Shown one piece after another: positions 8,356 to 14,837 of a stretch of 46,853 nt of DNA. How positions within the stretch are numbered: the first letter of the stretch is position 1; every line of letters starts with the position of its first letter. Origin of the DNA: an uncultured Collinsella sp. Its GTDB lineage: Bacteria; Actinomycetota; Coriobacteriia; Coriobacteriales; Coriobacteriaceae. Both the position numbers and the translations under genes were made by a program. The stretch covers positions 1 through 46,853 of the forward strand of contig CASFIQ010000065.1 in assembly GCA_949294785.1 (NCBI GenBank), given 5' to 3'. The notes beneath the pieces were generated by a model. The model made no database searches, was not told the origin of the DNA, and saw only the letters and a program-made list of their open reading frames with translations.

Positions 8356-8499
8356 CATCTCTCCTTTACGTTTGCCGTTCCTGAACCGGCGCCGGGCGCC
8401 GGATCGCCTGCGTGGATGATCCTGGTCGATGTCCCCAGGATGATGCGGTGTGACGGATGCAGACCGCATCATCCAAGGGGCACGCGTGCCCCGTCCGCG

Positions 8500-9225
8500 C
8501 TACTTCACGCGCTGGTGATAGACCTTGTACTTGAACTGGTCGGCGCGGGCGACCGACAAGGTAAACTCGATGACCTCGTTTCCCATGTTGTAGGTGGTGC
8601 GCACCAGATCGAGCACCGGCGCGTTCTCGCTGATATCCAAGATGCGCGCGTCTGCGGGACGCGCGATGCTGGCGAAGAACTCCTCCTCCGCCACGCGGAT
8701 CTTCTCGCCGAAATCGTTCTCCATCACGTCGTAGAGCGAGGTGCGCTCGATCTGCGGGCGCTTGAGCGAGAGGAACTTGCGCACGGGCAGGTAGGTGCGC
8801 TCGAGCATCATGGGCATGCCGTCCGCGGCGCGCAACCGCTTGAGCTTGAAGATGCGCTCGCCGATCTTGCAGTGCATGCGCTCGGCCAGGTACTTGTCGG
8901 CCTCCTGCTCGGCGAACTCGAGGATTGTGGTCTCAGGGACGCGCCCCAGCTCGCGCTGCTGGTCGGTGAAGCTGTACGCCTGCATGAGGTTGGTGGTCTG
9001 AGCGGAGCGGTCTGCCACGAACGTGCCGCGCCCGTGCTGGCGAACCACCAGGCCCAGCCGCTCGAGCTCCTGCAGGGCGAGGCGCACCGTGGTGCGCGAG
9101 AGGCCGTAGCGCTCGGAAAGCTCGCGTTCGGAGGGCAGCAGGTCGCCCGGGTTGTTCTCATGCTCGATCTTCTCGGTCAAGATATCCACGAGCTGATCGT
9201 AGAGCGGTTGTTTGCGCGCACCCAT
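8500..9225 (-). CDS. GntR/HutC-family transcriptional regulator
   Basis: A 241-residue regulator with an N-terminal winged helix-turn-helix (PLYDQLVDIL, LLPSERELSERYGLSRTTVR, then GRGTFVAD near residue 70) and a C-terminal UTRA ligand-binding domain (about 90-240). HutC-type members such as NagR/YvoA and AgaR sense phosphorylated amino sugars. It lies between the PTS genes and agaS and is the obvious local regulator, probably repressing until GalNAc-6-phosphate or GlcN-6-phosphate binds. ATG 9225 is used; a GTG at 9234 is possible. The terminator at 9264-9304 separates it from the PTS operon. Confidence 0.88.
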   Translation of the reverse strand: MGARKQPLYDQLVDILTEKIEHENNPGDLLPSERELSERYGLSRTTVRLALQELERLGLVVRQHGRGTFVADRSAQTTNLMQAYSFTDQQRELGRVPETTILEFAEQEADKYLAERMHCKIGERIFKLKRLRAADGMPMMLERTYLPVRKFLSLKRPQIERTSLYDVMENDFGEKIRVAEEEFFASIARPADARILDISENAPVLDLVRTTYNMGNEVIEFTLSVARADQFKYKVYHQRVK

Positions 9226-9263
9226 TTTCGACACCGCCTTTCCGCGTATGGCGTCCCGCCTGA

Positions 9264-9304
9264 GAAAAATGGCCGCGAACCCTGTCTTTCGCAGGGCCGC
9301 GGCC
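9264..9304 (-). terminator. Rho-independent terminator of the PTS operon
   Basis: Read on the minus strand, GGCCGCG and CGCGGCC arms, with an inner CCTG/CAGG pairing around a short A-rich loop, are followed by ATTTTTCT (9270-9263). This is a textbook intrinsic terminator, located 66 bases past the EIID stop and before the GntR gene, so the regulator has its own transcript or depends on read-through. Confidence 0.85.
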
Positions 9305-9369
9305 AATGTCGTGCTCGGTCGAGGAGCGGGGGCGCGACCGCGTGGCGCTGCCCCCGCACGCAAGGGACC

Positions 9370-10449
9370 TTACCAGATGCTCGTCCACAGATCGAAGGGA
9401 CCAGCACCGATGATGCCGATGATGAGCAGGAGCACGATGCCCTTGATCGGCGTGAAGTTCTTCTTGGCGAACAGGAAGTACAGGCCAAGAACCATAGCCA
9501 GCGGGACCAGCTTGGGCAGGACGGAGTCGAGCGTCGAAGCCACGGAGTAGGAGACCGGGGTCTCGGTGACGGTGGCGTAGGTGACGGAGCTCATGCCGTT
9601 GCCCAGGTCGGTGACGCCGGTCTCGACGGCGTTGCCGTCAGCGTCGGCCGCGGTCAGCGGGTTGCCGTCCATGTCGGAGATCGCCATGGTGCCAGCCTCG
9701 GCGGTGTCGGTGTCGATGGCGAGGTCGGCGAAGTTCTCGGCCTCCTCGTTGGACACGACGATCGTCTGAGCGGACAGGCCGCGGGTGGTGCCGTTGGGGA
9801 TCGTGGCGTTGATCTGGGTGGCACCCATGGTCACGGTCAGGCAGCCGACGACGAAGACGCCGAGGATGGAGGCGGCGCGGGTGAACGCCTGCATGTTGGC
9901 CGTGAGCGCGTCGATGGCGCCGGTACCAACACGGTAGGACCAGTTCATGAGGCCGAAGCGGCAGGCGAACTGAGCCAGGTTGAAGATCACCAGGAAGATA
10001 ATCGGGGCGGCGATGTTGCCCTCGATGGCCATGTTCGAGGTGATGCCGGCCGTGATCGGCACGAGCGTCAGCCAGAACAGAGCGTCACCGATGCCGCCGA
10101 GCGGCGAGGCCGCGGAGATGCGGACGGCGCGGATGGTCTGGGTATCGACCTTGTTCTGCTCGAGGGAGAGCACGATACCCATAACGAAGGTCACCAGGAA
10201 CGGGTGGGTGTTGATGAAGTCCAGGTTGTGGTACATCGACGCCGCGAGGTCGTTCTTGTTGGTGTGGACCTTCTCCAGGCCAGGGATCATGGCGAACAGC
10301 CAGCCACCGGACTGCATGGTCTCGTAGTTGAACGAGGACTGGAGCCAGCAGGAGCGCAGAGCCATGCGGTTCAGCGTCTTCTGGTCAACGTTCGGAGCAG
10401 GGGTCAGATCCTCGTAGCGCTCCGGAATGACGAACTCATTAGATGCCAT
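9370..10449 (-). CDS. PTS mannose/sorbose-family EIID with enlarged loop
   Basis: A 359-residue EIID membrane subunit that, with EIIC, forms the sugar channel of a mannose-family PTS. Family features are the N-terminal RMALRSCWLQSSFNYE motif, ISAASPLGGIGDALFW (111-126) and a C-terminal hydrophobic region beginning LDSVLPKLVPLAM. Typical EIIDs have about 270-300 residues; the excess lies at about 216-305, a hydrophilic, Asp/Thr-rich segment placed where the family has its short extracytoplasmic region. Its start overlaps the EIIC stop by 11 bases, with GGAGG about 11 bases upstream. It ends the PTS operon before a strong terminator. Confidence 0.93.
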   Translation of the reverse strand: MASNEFVIPERYEDLTPAPNVDQKTLNRMALRSCWLQSSFNYETMQSGGWLFAMIPGLEKVHTNKNDLAASMYHNLDFINTHPFLVTFVMGIVLSLEQNKVDTQTIRAVRISAASPLGGIGDALFWLTLVPITAGITSNMAIEGNIAAPIIFLVIFNLAQFACRFGLMNWSYRVGTGAIDALTANMQAFTRAASILGVFVVGCLTVTMGATQINATIPNGTTRGLSAQTIVVSNEEAENFADLAIDTDTAEAGTMAISDMDGNPLTAADADGNAVETGVTDLGNGMSSVTYATVTETPVSYSVASTLDSVLPKLVPLAMVLGLYFLFAKKNFTPIKGIVLLLIIGIIGAGPFDLWTSIW

Positions 10450-11239
10450 CGCTGAAGTCACCTCCGTCAACAGCTGCACCCTTCAGCTCGGTCTGCTGCT
10501 GGAAGTCCCAGAAAGCGATGCCGAAGCCGATGAGGGTGAGAACGAGCAGGACCGCGGAGCTGCCGATCGTGGGGATGTTGCTCGCGATGATCGCGAGGCC
10601 GAAGCCCATGAAGTAGAAGCCCCACATATCGCGGGTCATCATGACCTTGAGCAGGATCGCGAAGCCGACGAACTTCATCATGTTGCCCGCAGCGGACAGG
10701 CCGTTGTTGAGCCACTCGGGGATGGCGTCGACGACCTGCTGGCCCACGGCGAGACCGGCGATGAAGAACAGGGTGACGATGACGGCGAAAATCAGGCCCA
10801 GGATGCACTCGGACACGATCGTCCACTTGGTGATGCCCTTGGTGTCGGCCTTCTCAGCGCAGCCACGGAAGAACTCAAGGAGCGGAGCACGGAGCGTGAA
10901 GAACAGGGTCACGCCGTACTGACCGAGCAGCGCGAACGGAATCGCGGTGGCGACGGCCATATCCGGGTCCATATCGATGGTGCAAGCGAAGACGGCAGCC
11001 ATGATGCCACCGATGACCGCGTTAGGCGGCTGGGCACCTCCGATCGGCATGTTGCCGATCGTCATGAGCTGATAGGTACCACCGACCACGAGACCAGTGT
11101 TGATATCGCCGAGGATGGCACCGATGACGGCACCAGTCACGATCGGCTGGTACAGCGACTCGAGGAAGTCGAACTGATCGATGGCCGCGATAAACGTGAC
11201 GATGAAGACAAGGATGATCTGAACAATCGAGACGTCCAT
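10439..11239 (-). CDS. PTS mannose/sorbose-family EIIC
   Basis: A 266-residue integral membrane protein, the EIIC channel subunit of a mannose-family PTS (AgaW/AgaC-like). The family signature is clear: an N-terminal TM segment ending in AAIDQFDFLESLYQPIV, the loop GGTYQLMTIG followed by GGAQPPNAVIGGI, and several further hydrophobic helices. A GGAGGAG site precedes ATG 11239. It is co-transcribed with EIIB upstream and overlaps EIID downstream. Substrate specificity is inferred as N-acetylgalactosamine/galactosamine from the downstream catabolic genes, not from the EIIC sequence. Confidence 0.94.
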   Translation of the reverse strand: MDVSIVQIILVFIVTFIAAIDQFDFLESLYQPIVTGAVIGAILGDINTGLVVGGTYQLMTIGNMPIGGAQPPNAVIGGIMAAVFACTIDMDPDMAVATAIPFALLGQYGVTLFFTLRAPLLEFFRGCAEKADTKGITKWTIVSECILGLIFAVIVTLFFIAGLAVGQQVVDAIPEWLNNGLSAAGNMMKFVGFAILLKVMMTRDMWGFYFMGFGLAIIASNIPTIGSSAVLLVLTLIGFGIAFWDFQQQTELKGAAVDGGDFSDGI

Positions 11240-11336
11240 CTTGTTGCTCCTCCTTTCAAACGGTTTAAGAGCAAGCGTTTAGTGCTTTGAGGCACGCGGG
11301 CATATCCGAACCCGCCCGCCTGAAGAACATCGGCCC

Positions 11337-11819
11337 TTACGCGAAGAGCTTGTTGATGTCCTCGACCGGCGTGCTCGGGACACGCCTGATTTCCAGCTCC
11401 ACCCCCCTATCCTGAAGCTCCTTGAAAGCGGCGACGTCCTCGTCGTTGACGGCGACCGAGGTAGCGACCTGCCGCTTTCCCTCCGACATGTGCATGTTGC
11501 CGATGTTGACCTTCTTGATGGGCACGCCGCCCTTGACGAGCGTGAGCACATCCTCCGGGTTCTCGGCAACGATGAATATCTTCTGCTTCGGCGACGCCTT
11601 GCCAATGATGTCAATGGTGTGCTGAAGCGAGAAGAACCGCGTGGCGACGCCCACCGGGGCTGCCATCTTCATGAGGTTCTGACGCATGGTGTTGCCGGCG
11701 ACCTCGTCGTTGGCAACGAGAATCAGGTTGGCGCCGAGCGTGGAGTTCCACTGCGTGGCGACCTGACCGTGGATGAGACGGTTGTCGATACGGGTAAGAA
11801 GGATGTTGGGTTCTGCCAT
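11337..11819 (-). CDS. PTS mannose/sorbose-family EIIB
   Basis: A 160-residue cytosolic EIIB protein. The active-site histidine H17 lies in RIDNRLIHGQV, the standard EIIB-mannose motif; it takes phosphate from EIIA and passes it to the incoming sugar. The rest (LILVANDEVAGNTMRQNLMK, IGNMHMSEGKRQVATSVAV) fits the AgaV/ManX-B family. ATG 11819 has GGAAG six bases upstream. It lies between the YajC-like gene and EIIC. A GC-rich hairpin (11869-11885) occupies the gap upstream. Confidence 0.94.
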   Translation of the reverse strand: MAEPNILLTRIDNRLIHGQVATQWNSTLGANLILVANDEVAGNTMRQNLMKMAAPVGVATRFFSLQHTIDIIGKASPKQKIFIVAENPEDVLTLVKGGVPIKKVNIGNMHMSEGKRQVATSVAVNDEDVAAFKELQDRGVELEIRRVPSTPVEDINKLFA

Positions 11820-11917
11820 GTCGCTTCCTTTCGATCGCGCCTTTCGGCTTCCCATTGATACCTGCCTTGCGGGCGGGGTGCCCGCTGCGCCCCCATTCCG
11901 GGAACCCGGGGAGGACG

Positions 11918-12205
11918 CTATTTCTCGATCTCCTGCACCGCGTAGCGCGAGACATCGAGCGTGGCGCCGGAGCGGACCTTCACGGTGACGCGATCCTGAC
12001 CGACGGACTGCACCGTGCCGTAGATCCCGCCCGCGAACATCACCTCTTTGCCCGGGGTGAGCTCGGTGTGAAGCTCCTTGAAGTAGTTGCGCTTCTTGCG
12101 CATGTTAATCTGGGACCAGATGGTGTAGATGACACCCATGATCACCATGAGCGCCAGAAGCGCGAGCGAGGAGGCCGCGAGGCTCTGGAGGAAATCGGGG
12201 CTCAT
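11918..12205 (-). CDS. YajC-like membrane protein inside the PTS operon
   Basis: A 95-residue protein with one N-terminal transmembrane helix (about 13-30) and a small soluble domain (NYFKELHTELTPGKEVMFAGGIYGTVQSV) typical of YajC, the SecDF-associated accessory subunit of the preprotein translocase. Its ATG overlaps the EIIA stop codon (ATGA-type), so it is translationally coupled to the PTS. YajC-like genes also accompany mannose-family PTS genes in streptococcal glycosaminoglycan operons, as I recall, so this is a recurring association. It may assist assembly or stability of the EIIC/EIID membrane complex; that role is inference. Confidence 0.88.
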   Translation of the reverse strand: MSPDFLQSLAASSLALLALMVIMGVIYTIWSQINMRKKRNYFKELHTELTPGKEVMFAGGIYGTVQSVGQDRVTVKVRSGATLDVSRYAVQEIEK

Positions 12206-12642
12206 CAGATGCCGTCCCCACCGAAGTCGTCCTCATCGGAGCCGCCGAGGGTGGCGAGGCTCTGATGGGTCACGCCCATCTGGCCGATCTCGACCGCCTG
12301 GGAGGCGAGCTGGGAGATGGTGGCACCGCCGCGGGTGATCACGAGCTCGACCATCATGGGAAGGTTCGCACCCGTCACGATCTCGACGTTGTCGACGTCG
12401 GCGGCGATCATCATGGTCTGGTTGAAGGGCGTGCCGCCCAGAAGGTCCACGAAGACCAGAACGGCCTCGCACTCCGCGCGCAGGTCCGTGATCGCGCGGC
12501 GAAGGTCGTCGCCGTACTCGGCGGCACGAGAGCCCTCGAAGGGAACGACTGCGAACGCCGGCTGCTCGCCAGCGACCATCTCGATCGCGCTTGCAAGACC
12601 GGGGGCGAACTGCCCGTGACCCGTCAGGACGAAACCAACCAT
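12205..12642 (-). CDS. PTS mannose-family EIIA
   Basis: A 145-residue EIIA protein of the mannose family. Phosphorylation of H9 (FVLTGHGQFA) by HPr starts phosphotransfer to EIIB; other family features are FVDLLGGTPFNQT (64-76) and the EIVTGANLPM strand-loop. It is the first gene of the operon EIIA-yajC-EIIB-EIIC-EIID. ATG 12642 is preceded by a GGGAG site. A candidate extended -10 promoter lies about 100 bases upstream. The C-terminal acidic tail (GGSDEDDFGGDGI) is unremarkable. Confidence 0.94.
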   Translation of the reverse strand: MVGFVLTGHGQFAPGLASAIEMVAGEQPAFAVVPFEGSRAAEYGDDLRRAITDLRAECEAVLVFVDLLGGTPFNQTMMIAADVDNVEIVTGANLPMMVELVITRGGATISQLASQAVEIGQMGVTHQSLATLGGSDEDDFGGDGI

Positions 12643-12740
12643 CTGAGGAGCTCCCTTCGCTCGCTGCCGTCATCCCGTGGGATGCGCGTTGCCCCGGTTC
12701 GATCGGGCAACTGGTAGTAACCACGTAATCAGTTGTTCCC

Positions 12741-12749
12741 ATAATAGCA
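12741..12749 (-). promoter_or_regulatory. Candidate extended -10 of the PTS operon
   Basis: On the minus strand the sequence TGC-TATTAT is an extended -10 element about 100 bases upstream of the EIIA start. No good -35 is present at 17 bases, which is tolerable for an extended -10 or an activator-dependent promoter. Confidence 0.4.
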
Positions 12750-12970
12750 CGACCGATAAATCAATCCGATTTCGGACTATTTTGACTTCCATCCGACCGC
12801 TTGCAGGCGAAAATCGACCGCTAACCCACAGTTCCTGCAGTTAATTAACGTAAGCAAAAGAATCGTAAACAGAGTGGCATCGCTGGACCGAGTATTTCCG
12901 AGCGCGAATTCGCACCGGATAACACCGTCTTTGAGCTGCACATTTCAAGCACATTTGTGTAGAAAGACGC

Positions 12971-13131
12971 AACTTGTATCAAAATTGGTATGCATGTCCC
13001 AATACCCACAAGATGCCTACAAAGCATGCCGTTCGGCCGATTGGTCTTTCGGTGAACGGTAGGTTTCCTACCGTCTACGGTATTTTTTACCGAATCGTAA
13101 CCATACTGGTCTCTGCAATGTGATACAAGTT
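12971..13131. repeat. Pair of inverted 11-mers (candidate operator copies)
   Basis: AACTTGTATCA at 12971-12981 and TGATACAAGTT at 13121-13131 are exact reverse complements about 140 bases apart. CTTGTAT-type half-sites resemble targets of GntR/HutC regulators, and a GntR gene belongs to this locus. Two sites for the same protein in opposite orientation, possibly looping, is the simplest reading. Confidence 0.45.
13054..13092. promoter_or_regulatory. GAACGGT direct repeat with ACGGTA hairpins
   Basis: GAACGGT (13054-13060) and CTACGGT (13075-13081) are spaced 21 bases apart. The ACGGTA motif is also present inverted, forming ACGGTAGG-TTT-CCTACCGT (13056-13074) and CGGTA-TTTTT-TACCG (13078-13092). 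Equivalent 21-base-spaced repeats occur at 38126-38153 and 43924-43951, and a 20-base version at 2998-3022. Confidence 0.45.
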
Positions 13132-13278
13132 CCCGCTTGGATAGGGCTGACGCCGTCGCGGCCGAACCTCGCTCGCCAGCTCGCTCTCAACCGAGTGCTT
13201 TCCTTCGCACGGAATACGCCCGAATCCATTCCAAGGCCGCGCATAGCGAGGACCACCGCGCGAATCGACGTCTGCCCC

Positions 13279-13307
13279 TTGCACGCCGGCCAAATTCCAC
13301 GTACTAT
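13279..13307 (+). promoter_or_regulatory. Promoter of the tRNA-Thr gene
   Basis: TTGCAC (13279-13284), a 17-base spacer and TACTAT (13302-13307) form a near-consensus housekeeping promoter. Transcription would start near 13314, about 30 bases before the tRNA. Confidence 0.7.
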
Positions 13308-13345
13308 ATTCATCCGGTGGCGCGCGAGCGTCGCCGACACGAATC

Positions 13346-13421
13346 GCCAGCATAGCTCAGTTGGTAGAGCACCGCTCTCGTAAAGCGGGGGTCATCGGTT
13401 CGAGTCCGATTGCTGGCTCCA
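13346..13421 (+). tRNA. tRNA-Thr (anticodon CGU)
   Basis: A 76-base cloverleaf. The acceptor stem GCCAGCA pairs with TGCTGGC; the D arm is GCTC-AGTTGGTA-GAGC; the anticodon arm CCGCT-CTCGTAA-AGCGG has anticodon CGT in DNA, reading ACG threonine codons; the T arm is ATCGG-TTCGAGT-CCGAT; the discriminator base is T and CCA is encoded (13419-13421). It has its own promoter and terminator. No integrase or duplicated 3' end suggests use as an attachment site here. Confidence 0.96.
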
Positions 13422-13432
13422 GTGAAGTGTTG

Positions 13433-13470
13433 CGGGCCAGGGGCGGCAAAGCCCCTGGCCCGTTTTGCTT
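13433..13470 (+). terminator. Rho-independent terminator of tRNA-Thr
   Basis: A perfect 12-bp stem (13433-13444 with 13451-13462) with a GGCAAA loop is followed by TTTTGCTTT. It lies 11 bases past the tRNA and also converges on the phosphoesterase gene. Confidence 0.9.
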
Positions 13471-13520
13471 TCGCGGCGCCGGGAGCATCCCCATACCGCT
13501 ATAGCGGCACCCGTACATGC

Positions 13521-13994
13521 CTACCAGCGCGGCTCCCCCAGATCGACGAGGTCGGCAGAGAGCACCTCGCCCGCGCGAACGCGCAAGCGGGCGATGGTCG
13601 GCCCGCGGCGCCCGCGCGGGAGCGAGGCGGAGCCGGGGTTGATGACCAGGCAGCCGCCCACGTCCATGATCTTCGCACGGTGCGTGTGGCCGCACACGGC
13701 GACATCCGCCATACCGCAGGGCAGGTCCTCCCGGTAATGGGAGACCGCGAAGCGCAGGCCCTCGTAGGTGAACTGCGCAAGACGCGAGACCTCGGGGCCG
13801 TAATCGTAGTAGTAATCGTTGTTGCCCTTGACCGCGCGGATGGGCGCGATCATCTTCAGGCGCTCCCAGTCATCCTCCGAGGTGATATCGCCCGCATGGA
13901 TGATCAGGTCGGCACCGGCGAGCTCGTCCAGGAGCGCCTGGCTCAGCCTGCCGTGCGTGTCGGATACGATATCGATGCGCCGCGCGTCCTCCAT
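13521..13994 (-). CDS. YfcE/MJ0936-family metallophosphoesterase
   Basis: A 157-residue calcineurin-like phosphoesterase of the YfcE/MJ0936 group. Metal-binding motifs are all present in order: SDTHG near the N-terminus, IHAGDIT, VKGNND, and later VSHYRED and CGHTHRA, ending NPGSASLPRG. Such proteins hydrolyse phosphodiesters in vitro; the physiological substrate is unknown. ATG 13994 is used because GGGGAG is five bases upstream and the family starts close to the SDTHG strand; an ATG at 14039, directly after the LytR-type stop codon with GGGGGAG, would add 15 residues. It is probably the last gene of the glycosyltransferase-LytS-LytR transcript. Confidence 0.87.
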   Translation of the reverse strand: MEDARRIDIVSDTHGRLSQALLDELAGADLIIHAGDITSEDDWERLKMIAPIRAVKGNNDYYYDYGPEVSRLAQFTYEGLRFAVSHYREDLPCGMADVAVCGHTHRAKIMDVGGCLVINPGSASLPRGRRGPTIARLRVRAGEVLSADLVDLGEPRW

Positions 13995-14048
13995 GCGGTC
14001 TCCCCGAACCCCTCGAAGCCTTCTGACGAACGGAAGCATGCGCTCCCC

Positions 14049-14765
14049 CTACAGGCTGAGCGCCTTCTTGAGCGGCACTACGCGGCGGCGGGAAACCGGA
14101 ACCCGCTCGTCCATCCCCACGATACCCAGCTGAATCGCGCCGGACGGCACGGTCTCGACATCCTCAACGCAGGCGAGGTTCACGATATAGCGGCGGTGAA
14201 CGCGGAAGAACCCGAACTCGGAGAGCTTCGCCTCGAACTGGGCGAGCGAGGTGGTCGAGAGGAACCGGTCGTCATCGGTGAAGATGCAGGAGTAATCGTC
14301 CTTGGCCATGATGTACTTGATCTGGTCGACGGGGATGAGGACCTTGCGGCCGCCCTTCTCCACCGGGATGCGCTCGATGGTGACCTTGCTGTCCGGAACC
14401 GGCTTGACCCGGGCGATGACCTTGTTGATCGCCTGGTCCAGACGGTCCTCCTCGACCGGCTTCAGAAGGTAGTCGACCGCGTCGACATCGAAGGCCTCGA
14501 CCGCGTGATCGCTATAGGCGGTCACGAACACGATCGCCGGCGGGTTCTTGAGCTTGTGGAGCGCCTCGGCAAGCTGCAGGCCGGATGCGCCCGGCATGGA
14601 GATGTCCAGAAACACCACGTCCGAACGGTTCTCCATAAGCATCTCGATAGCGGAACGCACGCTCGATGCCTCGGTGATGGTGCTCATCTTGCCCGTTTGC
14701 TCCAGAAGATAGCGCAGCTCAGAGCGAGCAGGAGCCTCGTCATCAACGATCATGGCGCGTAGCAT
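14049..14765 (-). CDS. LytTR-type response regulator
   Basis: A 238-residue response regulator of the LytR/AlgR/AgrA class. The receiver domain (1-120) has acidic residues D8/D9, the phospho-acceptor D54 in FLDISMPG, T/Y switch residues in FVTAYS and K102 in LLKPV. The LytTR DNA-binding domain (about 130-238) has IKYIMAKDDYSCIFT and FFRVHRRYIVNLACV. LytTR proteins bind direct repeats spaced about 21 bases; such repeats occur in this window (see the GAACGGT repeats). It is encoded just downstream of its probable partner kinase with a gap of 72 bases. Confidence 0.93.
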   Translation of the reverse strand: MLRAMIVDDEAPARSELRYLLEQTGKMSTITEASSVRSAIEMLMENRSDVVFLDISMPGASGLQLAEALHKLKNPPAIVFVTAYSDHAVEAFDVDAVDYLLKPVEEDRLDQAINKVIARVKPVPDSKVTIERIPVEKGGRKVLIPVDQIKYIMAKDDYSCIFTDDDRFLSTTSLAQFEAKLSEFGFFRVHRRYIVNLACVEDVETVPSGAIQLGIVGMDERVPVSRRRVVPLKKALSL

Positions 14766-14837
14766 ACCTTGGAATCCCTTCGTCCTGTAAGCCGAACGAG
14801 TGCGCGGGCGTGCGCATCGGCCCCCAACTCTCTTATC

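Larger units (their letters stand above)
12643..13278. other. Long non-coding region upstream of the PTS operon
   Basis: This stretch is markedly more AT-rich than its surroundings and holds no supportable coding frame. It contains an 11-bp sequence AACTTGTATCA (12971-12981) and its exact reverse complement (13121-13131), an ATTGG...CCAAT/GGTAT...ATACC inverted arrangement (12984-13006), and two tandem hairpins built on ACGGTA (13056-13074 and 13078-13092). A possible minus-strand promoter TTGAAA-N18-TGTTAT lies near 12949-12920. It probably carries operators for the PTS operon and may encode a small RNA. Confidence 0.5.

Noticed and set aside
7204-10455. Over 1000-codon plus-strand open frame opposite agaS, the GntR gene and EIID
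   Set aside because: It spans three recognisable genes and a terminator on the other strand, has no ribosome binding site and shows the composition of an antisense shadow.
12874-13062. Possible small gene in the region upstream of the PTS operon
   Set aside because: It starts at GTG without a ribosome binding site, and its composition and lack of any motif do not support coding.
13346-13421. tRNA-Thr as an integration site of a mobile element
   Set aside because: No integrase, duplicated 3' end or phage-like gene is nearby; the tRNA has its own terminator followed by a conserved housekeeping-type gene.
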